From Luteococcus sp048595755 (GTDB lineage Bacteria; Actinomycetota; Actinomycetes; Propionibacteriales; Propionibacteriaceae): DNA of 64,000 bases. A program made the translations under genes and the position numbers. The notes below the pieces were generated by a model. It was not told the origin of the DNA. It did not search any database and saw only the letters and a list, made by a program, of their open reading frames with translations. Shown here piece by piece: positions 32,662 through 40,160 of the stretch (positions within the stretch are counted from its first letter, which is position 1; every line of letters begins with the position of its first letter). Location: assembly GCF_048595755.1 (NCBI RefSeq), contig NZ_CP184360.1:2356001-2420000 (forward strand), read 5' to 3'.

Positions 32662-32677
32662 TGTGAATTCGCGCACA
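32662..32677 (-). promoter_or_regulatory. CRP/GlxR-like binding site before the acetate transporter operon
   Basis: TGTGAATTCGCGCACA fits TGTGA-N6-TCACA with one mismatch and is flanked by A/T (ATTGTG...CACAAT). In corynebacteria GlxR controls carboxylate uptake genes; the same type of control here is inference. Confidence 0.55.
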
Positions 32678-32899
32678 ATAGGAATTCGTGAGCTTTTTCA
32701 CGATCGGAGGCCTGCGGGTCGCGCCGTTGTGGCCCGTGACTAGGAGCTTGGCGTGGGGGAGCTCATCAGTCTGCCGTTCCGCTGAGCGGCACACCGGCTG
32801 GCGCGGTGGGGAGTGGTGGCCCCGCGAGACTGACAGCGACGCTCGCCGCTGCGCTGGGCCGTGGGCGGGAGGTGGTGCCGTATCTGGGATAGTTGGGGC

Positions 32900-33355
32900 A
32901 TGCGCGTTCACATTGCCACTGACCATGCAGCCTTCGAGCTCAAGGAGTACCTGCGCGAGCAGCTGTCCGCCGCCGGTCACGACGTCGTCGACCACGGTGC
33001 CACCAGCTACGACGCGGAGGACGACTACCCCGACACCTGCATCCCGTGTGCCGAGGCCGTCGTAGCGGACCCCGAGAGCCTGGGCATCGTCCTGGGCGGG
33101 TCCGGCAATGGCGAGCAGTTGGCCGCCAATCGCGTGAAGGGCTGCCGGGCGATCTTGGCCTACAACACCGAGATCGCCAAGCTGGGCCGGGAGCACAACA
33201 ATGCCAACGTGATCTCGCTGGGTGGTCGCTTCACCAGCAACGAGGAGGCGCTGGAGATCGTCAACGTCTTCCTCACCCAACCCTTCACCCAGGAGGAGCG
33301 TCACGCGCGTCGCGTGCAGAAGATGAGCGACTACGAGGACGCCCACCGCGCCTGA
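32900..33355 (+). CDS. rpiB: Ribose-5-phosphate isomerase B
   Basis: A 151-residue RpiB/LacAB-fold enzyme interconverting ribose-5-P and ribulose-5-P. Motifs: VHIATDHAAFELKEYL, HGATSYDAEDDYPD and GIVLGGSGNGEQLAANRVKGCRA, with a C-terminal NVFLTQPF. The GGSGNGE loop is the mycobacterial-type active site. ATG lies 6 bp after GATAGT, a leaderless pattern. It neighbours nei, as in mycobacteria. Confidence 0.94.
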   Translation: MRVHIATDHAAFELKEYLREQLSAAGHDVVDHGATSYDAEDDYPDTCIPCAEAVVADPESLGIVLGGSGNGEQLAANRVKGCRAILAYNTEIAKLGREHNNANVISLGGRFTSNEEALEIVNVFLTQPFTQEERHARRVQKMSDYEDAHRA

Positions 33356-33379
33356 GAACGGATGGTCCGGGGCCGGGGG

Positions 33380-33577
33380 TCAGCGTCGACGCCCGGTGGC
33401 CCGGGCCAGCAATTTCTCGACGACCTCGCGGGCCTCGGCGCGATCGCCCTGGGTGGGGCGACTCGCCTCCCGTGCGCGCAGCGCACGATCGTGCGTCACC
33501 AACCCGGTGGTGCCGTCACGGCCGAACTCACGTGGTCCCTGGCCCCGTCGTCCGCCGGGAGTACGATCGCTACCCAT
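33380..33577 (-). CDS. Small conserved-looking basic protein
   Basis: A 65-residue, Arg-rich soluble protein: GPREFGRDGTTGLVTHDRALRAREASRP, then a helical tail ending LLARATGRRR. The core resembles short hypothetical proteins seen in other actinomycetes next to nei/rpiB, which I recognise only by pattern. ATG is 7 bp after TAGGAT on the minus strand (leaderless), and the gene fills the gap between rpiB and nei exactly. No function can be assigned; the length and basic charge are compatible with nucleic-acid binding. Confidence 0.6.
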   Translation of the reverse strand: MGSDRTPGGRRGQGPREFGRDGTTGLVTHDRALRAREASRPTQGDRAEAREVVEKLLARATGRRR

Positions 33578-33601
33578 GCTGGCGATCCTAGAGGAGGACC
33601 G

Positions 33602-34417
33602 ATGCCCGAGGGTCACGTGATCCACCGCTTGGCGAATGCCACCATGGACACCTTCGGCAGTCGGCCGGTCCGGGTCAGCTCGCCCCAAGGGCGATTCTCA
33701 CAGGCCGCGGCGCTGCTGGATGGTTGCAGCATCGCCGAGGCCTCCGCGTGGGGCAAACACCTGTTCATCGACTTCGCCGCAGCCCACCCCGAGCACGTCG
33801 TCCACATCCATCTGGGGCTGATCGGAAAGCTCTTCTTCGCGCCCCTCGCCGAGCCGCGCGGAGCGGTGCGCCTGCGCATCACCGACGGCACGACGGCGGC
33901 AGACCTGCACGGTCCCCAGATGTGTCGTCTCATCACCGACGCGGAGCAGTCCGCGCAGATCGCCAGACTGGGACCGGACCCGATCCGTCCCGATGCCGAC
34001 CCCGAGGTCGCCTGGCAACGCATCACCCGTTCGGGCCGCAGCATCGCCTCCCTGTTGATGGACCAGCGCATCACGGCAGGGGTGGGCAACATCTACCGCG
34101 CCGAGGTGCTCTTCCGGCACCGAATCGACCCGATGTGCCCCGGCAACAAGCTGAAGCGCAGCAGCTGGGAGGCCATCTGGGCCGATCTGGTCCTGCTGAT
34201 GCGCGACGGTGTCACGGTGGGCAGGATCGACACGGTGCGGCCCGAGCACGGTCCCCAGGCGCAGGGCCGCCCGGCGCGGGTGGACCGCCACGGGGGTGAG
34301 GTCTATGTCTATCGTCGCGCCGCCCAGCCATGCCTGGTCTGTGGCAGTGCGGTTCGGGTGGCGGAGCTCGAGGGACGCAATCTCTACTGGTGTGGCCGAT
34401 GCCAGCGCCGACACTGA
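33602..34417 (+). CDS. nei: Fpg/Nei-family DNA glycosylase (Nei1 type)
   Basis: A 271-residue base-excision repair glycosylase/AP lyase. N-terminal PEGH provides catalytic Pro2 and Glu3; SSPQGRF and AWGKHLF follow. A helix-two-turn-helix (LLMDQRITAGVGNIYRAEVLF) and a C-terminal zinc finger (CLVCG...WCGRC) complete the family. The MPEGHVIHRLA start is characteristic of mycobacterial Nei1 (Rv2464c). It excises oxidised pyrimidines. Strong GAGGAGG ribosome site. Overlaps the next gene by 19 bp. Confidence 0.92.
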   Translation: MPEGHVIHRLANATMDTFGSRPVRVSSPQGRFSQAAALLDGCSIAEASAWGKHLFIDFAAAHPEHVVHIHLGLIGKLFFAPLAEPRGAVRLRITDGTTAADLHGPQMCRLITDAEQSAQIARLGPDPIRPDADPEVAWQRITRSGRSIASLLMDQRITAGVGNIYRAEVLFRHRIDPMCPGNKLKRSSWEAIWADLVLLMRDGVTVGRIDTVRPEHGPQAQGRPARVDRHGGEVYVYRRAAQPCLVCGSAVRVAELEGRNLYWCGRCQRRH

Positions 34418-35847
34418 TCACGTGGCGCGGCCTTCAGGTGGAGGTGGCGCCCGACGGCTCGCTGGTCAGCGTGAGCTGCGACGGCCAGCCCGTGCTGCGC
34501 GATTTCGCGGTGCGCCTGGCCCCTCCGTGGCAGCACCAACGCACCGAACTGCTCGTGGACGAGGTGGAGCAGCACTTCGTGCTCGAATCCGACGGGGCAC
34601 TGCAGGCACGGGCCGTGGTGCGGCAGGTCTTCGACGACACCTGGAGCCTGCGCGTGCAGATCCACAACCTGACCGAGGTGGAACTGAGCGTCCCCGCGGT
34701 GTGGCTGGACTTCGAGCCGGCCTGGCCCGTGCGGCGCTGGTTGGCTGGGGCCGAGGGGCAACTCAGCGTCGACCCGGGGCGCGAGGACGGTCAGCTTCTC
34801 ACCTTCACCCAGCTGCGTGGACGCAGCAGGCTCAGCGACGATCGGTGCTGGCTGACCGACATGCCCATCAGGCTCGGCCCGGCCGGCACGCCGCATGCCG
34901 GCTACCAGGTGAGCTGGCGCGCCGACTGGCTGCGTGACGAGCGGGTTCAGGCTGCAGCGCTTCCCGCCTGGTGGCCCGAACGCACCGTGCTGGCCGCTGG
35001 CGACATCGTCACCCTGTCCCTGCCGGACGTGGCGATCGAGGCGGCCGGTATCCAATTGCTCGAGGACGACGACGGCACCACCCTCAGCGCCCAGCCGGGA
35101 GTGCATCTGGCACAGGTTCACGCTGGGCGCGGCACCACCGACGTCGAGCTGGCCTGGGCTCCCGACGAGGTGGGTGCTGTCTTGGTGCCGCGGGCAGAGG
35201 AACTCCTGCACCGCGACCCGCGCACCCTCGCGGCGCACGAGGTCTTCCTGCTGGGGCGCGCCCTTGGGGCGGGGCACCTGGGCGAATCGTCCGCAGACCT
35301 GTTGACCGAGGCCGTGGAGAACCTGGCTGCCCGGCCGGGGCCGGTCAGTCCTCTGGGGTTGGCGGCAGTGGCCGACGAGGTGATGCGCCGCGGCGCCCCA
35401 GACCTGGTGGACTGGCTTCCCGACCTTGCCGCGCGGGTGACTCTCGTGCCCGGGGCGGTGACGGTGCTCTTACACGCGACGATGGCCTCCCGTCTGGCCG
35501 GTGGTGCGGCCGTGCTGCCCATGCCCAATGGTGCGGTGCCCGGTGAGACCCAGGCCGAGCGCACTGTCGCACGGGCCACGGTGGCAGCGGAATTGCAGGC
35601 GCTTCGTCCGGCGGACCAGCCCCCGGGTGAGGTGGTGCGGCTGCTGGCCCTGCTGGGGGCCGGGCTTCCTGGAGCCACGGTCGGCCAGGTGGAACGAGCC
35701 TTGATCTGGGCCGTCACGAGCGCACTGCCGGAACACTGGGAGGTGCCCCGCTGGCCGGTCTCCGTGGGGGAGTGTCGTGATCGTGCGCGCTCGCGCCTGC
35801 TGGCCGAGCGGTGCTGTGACGAGGCCTTGGCCTGGCTCTTGTGGTGA
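34399..35847 (+). CDS. Protein of unknown function, 482 aa
   Basis: Soluble, Trp- and acid-rich. The N-terminal ~200 residues look like a beta-sandwich (VEVAPDGSLVSVSCDGQPVL; SLRVQIHNLTEVELSVPAVWLDFEPAW), followed by another beta region. A helical Ala/Leu-rich C-terminal half (AAHEVFLLGRALGAGHL onward) resembles a repeat-type or toroid domain. The combination faintly recalls carbohydrate-active proteins, but no catalytic motif is recognised. The start is within nei and translation is probably coupled. Confidence 0.6.
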   Translation: MPAPTLITWRGLQVEVAPDGSLVSVSCDGQPVLRDFAVRLAPPWQHQRTELLVDEVEQHFVLESDGALQARAVVRQVFDDTWSLRVQIHNLTEVELSVPAVWLDFEPAWPVRRWLAGAEGQLSVDPGREDGQLLTFTQLRGRSRLSDDRCWLTDMPIRLGPAGTPHAGYQVSWRADWLRDERVQAAALPAWWPERTVLAAGDIVTLSLPDVAIEAAGIQLLEDDDGTTLSAQPGVHLAQVHAGRGTTDVELAWAPDEVGAVLVPRAEELLHRDPRTLAAHEVFLLGRALGAGHLGESSADLLTEAVENLAARPGPVSPLGLAAVADEVMRRGAPDLVDWLPDLAARVTLVPGAVTVLLHATMASRLAGGAAVLPMPNGAVPGETQAERTVARATVAAELQALRPADQPPGEVVRLLALLGAGLPGATVGQVERALIWAVTSALPEHWEVPRWPVSVGECRDRARSRLLAERCCDEALAWLLW

Positions 35848-36006
35848 GCGGTCGATGCCGGTCAGACTCCCGGCTCGCAGGCGCTGCCGTTGGCACGCCT
35901 TGAGCGAAAACCGCCCCAAGGGTGGGGTGAGGGGCGATTCGGCTGGTTAGCGTGGGGAACCCGCACACGTCTCGTGTGTTGTCCACCAGCGACTCGGAGG
36001 TATTCG

Positions 36007-36714
36007 ATGTTCGGCAGCAAGAAGCGTTCAGCTCGCATCCTCGCCATCGTCACCAGCGTCGGCGAGTACGAGAAGGTCGGTTACCGCACCGGCCTGTGGC
36101 TCGGAGAACTCACCCACTTCATCGACGTTGCAGAGAAGGCAGGCCACCAGGTTGACGTGGTCAGCATCGCCGGTGGCGACGTCCCGCTCGACCCGGAGAG
36201 CCTGTCGGCCCCGATGCTGCTCATGGGCGACACGGGCAAGCGCTACCAGGACCGCGAGTTCATGAACCGCCTGCGCGCCACCCCCTCGGTGGGGCAGGTT
36301 TCCGCGAGCGACTATGACGCCATCTACCTCACCGGCGGTCATGGTGTCATGTTCGACTTCGACGATCCTCGGCTGGTCACACTGGTCGGCGAGTTCTGGC
36401 GGCAGGGCAAGGTGGTCTCCGCGGTGTGCCACGGACCCGCTGGCCTGCTCGAGGTGAGCGTTGACGGCAAGCCGCTGCTCAAGGGCCGCAAGGTCACCGG
36501 ATTCAGCGCCGCCGAGGAGAAGCTCGCCAAGCGTGACGAGGCGGTGCCCTACAGCCTGCAGGACGAGCTGAAGGCTCGCGGCGGCAAGTACTCCAAGGCC
36601 CTGCGGCCGATGGTCGAGAAGGTCGTCGTCGACGGCAAGCTCGTGACGGGTCAGAACCCGATGAGCGCCAAGGGTGTGGCCGAGGCCGTCGTCGGCCTGC
36701 TGGGCAAGAAGTGA
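36007..36714 (+). CDS. DJ-1/PfpI-family type 1 glutamine amidotransferase-like protein (Hsp31-like)
   Basis: A 235-residue protein with the nucleophile elbow SAVCHGPAGLL (Cys about residue 141), an upstream Glu in the WLGELTHF segment and the LTGGHGVMFDF loop. This set is typical of the HchA/Hsp31 group, which acts as glyoxalase III, deglycase or holdase. GGAGG lies 7 bp before the ATG. Likely a single-gene unit or followed by the YidD-like gene 42 bp downstream. Confidence 0.88.
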   Translation: MFGSKKRSARILAIVTSVGEYEKVGYRTGLWLGELTHFIDVAEKAGHQVDVVSIAGGDVPLDPESLSAPMLLMGDTGKRYQDREFMNRLRATPSVGQVSASDYDAIYLTGGHGVMFDFDDPRLVTLVGEFWRQGKVVSAVCHGPAGLLEVSVDGKPLLKGRKVTGFSAAEEKLAKRDEAVPYSLQDELKARGGKYSKALRPMVEKVVVDGKLVTGQNPMSAKGVAEAVVGLLGKK

Positions 36715-36756
36715 TCGCGGCAGCGGCCGCGGATCAGAATTGTTGGAGGAGTGACC

Positions 36757-37038
36757 ATGGGATTGCTTGATACTGCCGTGCTGAGCCTGGTGGAGAGCTA
36801 CCGGACGAATCTGTCGCCACGCAAGGGGTGGCGCTGCGCCTCCGGCGTCGCTGGTGGTGGGACGTGTTCCACCGTGATCCGCGACGCGATCAAGGACCGC
36901 GGTGCCGTGGCCTCGGCCGGGGTGGCCGCACGCCAATTTGCCTCTTGCGCGGCAGCCGCCCGGGCCTTGCACCAGAGCGAGGCTCGTGTGGAGGGCGTCT
37001 GCTGCTGCGGCCCGATCCCCATTCCTTTCCGCTTCTGA
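36757..37038 (+). CDS. Divergent YidD-like protein
   Basis: A 93-residue product. SYRTNLSPRKGWRCAS...GGGTCSTVIRDAI matches the YidD pattern (YR..ISP....CR..PTCS.Y...A), but the Tyr after CS is replaced and a Gly-rich insert breaks the motif. An unusual CCCGPIPIPF C terminus carries a triple Cys. YidD normally sits beside rnpA and yidC and helps membrane insertion; here it is away from them, so it may be a secondary copy with a changed role. GGAGGAG upstream. Confidence 0.7.
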   Translation: MGLLDTAVLSLVESYRTNLSPRKGWRCASGVAGGGTCSTVIRDAIKDRGAVASAGVAARQFASCAAAARALHQSEARVEGVCCCGPIPIPFRF

Positions 37039-37135
37039 CGGCACACGCGGCGATCCGATTGCGGGAGTACGGCTCGGGTCGTCTAGACTTGCGGGGTTCG
37101 CGCTGCGGAGGCTCCACTCCGCAGCCCGGGCACCA

Positions 37136-37208
37136 CGGGGCGTAGCGTAGTGGCTAGCGCGCCTGCTTTGGGAGCAGGAGACCGCAGGTTCGAGTCCTGT
37201 CGCCCCGA
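37136..37208 (+). tRNA. tRNA-Pro (anticodon TGG)
   Basis: Acceptor arms CGGGGCG/CGCCCCG, anticodon arm CCTGCT-TTGGGAG-CAGG with TGG anticodon, T arm GCAGG-TTCGAGT-CCTGT, and an encoded CCA immediately after the discriminator base (to 37211). A TCTAGA/TAGACT-type -10 box lies about 50 bp upstream. It sits at the edge of an integrase-bearing region, so its 3' end is the probable attachment core. Confidence 0.96.
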
Positions 37209-37229
37209 CCAATTCAAGAACTTCGCTCA

Positions 37230-37267
37230 CAAGGCGTTTCTCCTAGGTGACTAGGGGGAACGCCTTG
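37230..37267 (+). terminator. Terminator after tRNA-Pro
   Basis: CAAGGCGTT / AACGCCTTG outer stem with an inner CCTAG/CTAGG stem, followed by TTT. It separates the tRNA from the integrase gene. Confidence 0.75.
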
Positions 37268-37360
37268 TTTCATGTCTCGGTCCGATGAGCACCAAGGGGC
37301 CTCCGAGGGACTTGTGGGGACATTCATCTCCCACGTATCTCCCACGACGAGAGGCTCGAC

Positions 37361-38593
37361 ATGACGACGAAGCGGACAACCTCATCACCGACCAGCAATG
37401 GGGGAAACGCCAGTGACTTGTGTTCCCCCCAAGGGGAACGCTCCAAGCGCCGCGGGCGCTCCAAACGGGGCTTTGGGCGTTTGGACAAGCTTCCCTCTGG
37501 GAAGTGGCGTGCCCGGTACCTGGGCCCAGATGGTCAGGTGCACTCGGCAGATCACACCTTCGTGGCCAAGATCGACGCCGAAGGTTGGCTCGTCGACATC
37601 GAGCGGTCGATCAGCCGGGGTGAATGGCAGCCTCCGGTTGCTCCCCAGCCCGAGCTGGTGAAGGAGGAGGCTCCGGTCGAGATCGCGTTCCGCGACCTGG
37701 CCCGCGACGAGGTGGTCCGACGTGATCTGACTCCGAGGACGAGGGCTCTGTACGAGAGTCTGTTGGATCGGCTGATCCTTCCCGAGTTCGGGGATCAGGC
37801 GGTGGCGTCGATCACGCCGAAGCAGGTTCGCGCGTGGTTCGACCGGATGGGGCCGGAGCGGGCGACGCAACGAAGCCATGCGTACGCGCTGCTCAAGTCC
37901 TTGCTCGCGGTGTGTGTGGACGAGGAGTTGATTGTCGCCAATCCCTGTCGCATCCGTTCGGCGGGCAGACGCAAGACGACCAGGGTGATGCAGCCGGCGA
38001 CAGTCGCCGAGCTCAACCGCGTGGCCGATCGGTTGCCACCGGGGCAGGCGCTTCCCGTGTTGTTGGCCGCGTGGTGCGGGCTTCGCTCTGGGGAGGTGCG
38101 CGCGCTTCGGGTTGGGGACGTCGACACCGTGACCGGGTGGATCCACGTTCGTCAGGGCGTGACGCGGATCAAGGGGCAGGTGATCGTGGGTCCGCCCAAG
38201 ACGCCTGCGGCGATCCGGGATGTCGGTATTCCGCCGCATCTGCTGTCGGCGCTTCGTGAGTGGCGTGCTGGTCTAGGGGAGCGGAGGGCGCGCTCTGCGT
38301 ACTTCTTTCCTGGTCGCGGTGAGCTGCCGATGAGTGAGAAGGCGCTGCGGTATGCCTTCGACCAGGCACGCGACGTGATGGACCGGCACGATCTCACGTT
38401 CCATGACCTGCGTCACACTGCTGCCACCATGGCCGCGCAGAATGGCGCCACGACCGCCGAGTTGATGGCGCGCATGGGGCACACGACGGCGCAGATGGCG
38501 ATGCGCTACCAGCACGCCAGTCGGCAGCGCGAACAACTCCTAGCAGAGCGGCTGGCCGAGCTGGCCCGCGGTGGCGATGGCGCGCCCGAGTAG
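37361..38593 (+). CDS. Site-specific tyrosine recombinase (phage-type integrase)
   Basis: A 410-residue recombinase. An N-terminal arm-binding-like region (GFGRLDKLPSGKWRARYLGPDGQ) and SAM-like core-binding domain precede the catalytic domain. Its catalytic set is Arg in CGLRSGEVRAL (about 242), HDLRHTAA (about 348-354), GHTT and the nucleophile Tyr in MRYQHAS (about 383). It lies 150 bp after tRNA-Pro and transcribes away from it, the normal layout for a tRNA-integrating element. No start-proximal ribosome site is strong; ATG 37361 gives the usual domain length. Confidence 0.92.
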   Translation: MTTKRTTSSPTSNGGNASDLCSPQGERSKRRGRSKRGFGRLDKLPSGKWRARYLGPDGQVHSADHTFVAKIDAEGWLVDIERSISRGEWQPPVAPQPELVKEEAPVEIAFRDLARDEVVRRDLTPRTRALYESLLDRLILPEFGDQAVASITPKQVRAWFDRMGPERATQRSHAYALLKSLLAVCVDEELIVANPCRIRSAGRRKTTRVMQPATVAELNRVADRLPPGQALPVLLAAWCGLRSGEVRALRVGDVDTVTGWIHVRQGVTRIKGQVIVGPPKTPAAIRDVGIPPHLLSALREWRAGLGERRARSAYFFPGRGELPMSEKALRYAFDQARDVMDRHDLTFHDLRHTAATMAAQNGATTAELMARMGHTTAQMAMRYQHASRQREQLLAERLAELARGGDGAPE

Positions 38594-38614
38594 GCGTCGA
38601 TCACGGGAGAGCCC

Positions 38615-38818
38615 GTGACGGCTTGGGTGGGCATGGAGCATCCACGGCGAGAGATTGAGGTCGAGACTGTGCAGTCGGCCGCGCGGCGACTCGGGGTGTG
38701 CCCCAAGACGGTGCGTCGGATGATCTCCGACGGGAGACTTCCGGCGTACCGCCTTGGCCCCCGGATGCTGCGCCTGGACCCGGCGGAAGTCGACCGCCTG
38801 CTGCAACGGGCTTCCTGA
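38615..38818 (+). CDS. Excisionase-like helix-turn-helix protein
   Basis: A 67-residue protein with a MerR/Xis-type winged helix: ETVQSAARRLGVCPKTVRRMISDGRLPAYRLGPRMLRLDPAEVDRLL. Such proteins pair with tyrosine recombinases as recombination directionality factors. It starts 21 bp after the integrase stop, with GGGAGAG before a GTG. ATG 38633 is an alternative. The 265-bp stretch that follows holds only a GGGCC/GGCCC hairpin and no supported gene. Confidence 0.8.
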   Translation: MTAWVGMEHPRREIEVETVQSAARRLGVCPKTVRRMISDGRLPAYRLGPRMLRLDPAEVDRLLQRAS

Positions 38819-39085
38819 CCGAACGCACCGAATGCCTGTCGGATCTGCGCCACTTGTCGTCGCACGTGCGCAGTGTCGAAGCTGACCGTTGAAGGAGTCC
38901 GTTGTTGGGTATTCCACCCGCCATGTCCAGATGCGTGTCCCGCGCGTGAGCATTCTCAACTGCCGATGAGCGGGCCTTCGGAACGGCCCGATCACGCCGA
39001 ACGATGCATCGAATTGGGAAGCGCGCAGTGTTGAGCTCCGCTACTGTGAAGGCGTCCAGACCCACGACAGGAAAAGGAGGTCGCG

Positions 39086-39139
39086 ATGAACGTCACCGTC
39101 CCGGCCTCAGCAGGAGGCCGGATTCTCGTTCGCGGCTGA
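39086..39139 (+). CDS. 17-residue upstream ORF with strong ribosome site
   Basis: A short frame, MNVTVPASAGGRILVRG, begins 6 bp after AAAAGGAGG, a far better ribosome site than that of the following GNAT gene (AAGGA). A CCGGCCTC/GAGGCCGG hairpin lies inside it. It ends 19 bp before the GNAT ATG. It may be a leader peptide controlling the acetyltransferase by coupling or attenuation, as seen for some resistance genes; this is inference from layout only. Confidence 0.45.
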   Translation: MNVTVPASAGGRILVRG

Positions 39140-39158
39140 GCCGCAGCAAGGAATCCTC

Positions 39159-40091
39159 ATGACCTCGCAGTACCTCGTCCAAGCCACCACAGCCCAGGAC
39201 GCCATCGACCTCATGCTGTCAGCGCCACTGGCGTTCGACAGCCCCACCAACGACCGCCTCCGCGACAGACCCCTCCTGGAGCGCGCCTTCGCCTCCGGAC
39301 GGCGACGACCCGCTTGGGTCTGGGCAGCCCGCGACGAGCACCGCGTCCTCGCGACCGTTGCCGGCCTGGGCATCGGCGATGCCGTGGTCCTCGATCATTG
39401 GGGAGGCGCTCCCACCCACGGCCTTGACCTTGCCCTGCACGCTGCCACCCAGGCACTGCGCACGGTCCCCGGCTCGGAAGCGTGTCTTCACCTGCCAGCC
39501 ACCGCCTCCACCGCCGACCCCACCGCGAAGCCTTGGCTGGACGCGCTCTCCCGCCACGGATGGAAGTTGCTGGTGCAGCGCCACCACTACGAGACGCCCG
39601 CCGTAGATGCCCTTGGCCAAGAGCACATCTCGCAGCTGAGGCTGGAGCAGCTCACCGGCCCTGACGATCCGCGCCTACGGCCTCTGTTCCGGGGAATCCT
39701 CCGCGACAGCCGCGACGCCCACGACATCCAGCTCGTCGACGAGGTGGGCCTCGACCAGGCGGCGGATCGCGCCGTTGACGACCTCCTCGAAGCGGATCCA
39801 TGGCAGTGCATGCACCTGGCCTTTGACGGGAATCCCTACCCTGTCGGGATGGTCTCCTGGGTGTCTCTGCCCGGCGGTCGCGGCTATGTGAACCACGTCG
39901 GAGTGTCGGCCGCCGCACGTGGCCACGGTTTCGGACGCGACCTCTTGGCACTGGCCACACGAGAACTCGTCCGCGAAGGTGCCGCGACCCTGATCGCCGA
40001 CACCGATGCCAGCAACGTGCCCATGACCGCCGCCTTCACCCGCGTCGGCTGGACCGCAACCGAAACAAGGCTCGACTTCATCCCTGCCTGA
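39159..40091 (+). CDS. GNAT-family N-acetyltransferase
   Basis: A 310-residue protein. The C-terminal ~150 residues form a GNAT domain, with VGVSAAARGHGFGRDLL as the acetyl-CoA-binding loop and DTDASNVPMTAAFTRVGW as the following strand-helix. The N-terminal half looks like a second, degenerate GNAT-like fold (HWGGAPTHGLDLAL; LHGWKLL-like region), as in mycothiol synthase MshD. The substrate is unknown. Codons are strongly C-ending, as in most of the window. Confidence 0.82.
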   Translation: MTSQYLVQATTAQDAIDLMLSAPLAFDSPTNDRLRDRPLLERAFASGRRRPAWVWAARDEHRVLATVAGLGIGDAVVLDHWGGAPTHGLDLALHAATQALRTVPGSEACLHLPATASTADPTAKPWLDALSRHGWKLLVQRHHYETPAVDALGQEHISQLRLEQLTGPDDPRLRPLFRGILRDSRDAHDIQLVDEVGLDQAADRAVDDLLEADPWQCMHLAFDGNPYPVGMVSWVSLPGGRGYVNHVGVSAAARGHGFGRDLLALATRELVREGAATLIADTDASNVPMTAAFTRVGWTATETRLDFIPA

Positions 40092-40160
40092 CCTCGTCGG
40101 GCGGGCGCGGCAACTGCGCCCCGCCCATCAGACTCTCATGCCGCGAGGCGATTTCCGTCT

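Noticed and set aside
32480..32899. Possible small genes in the rpiB-DUF485 divergent gap
   Set aside because: Short frames lack ribosome sites and domain-like sequence; the region is better explained as control DNA.
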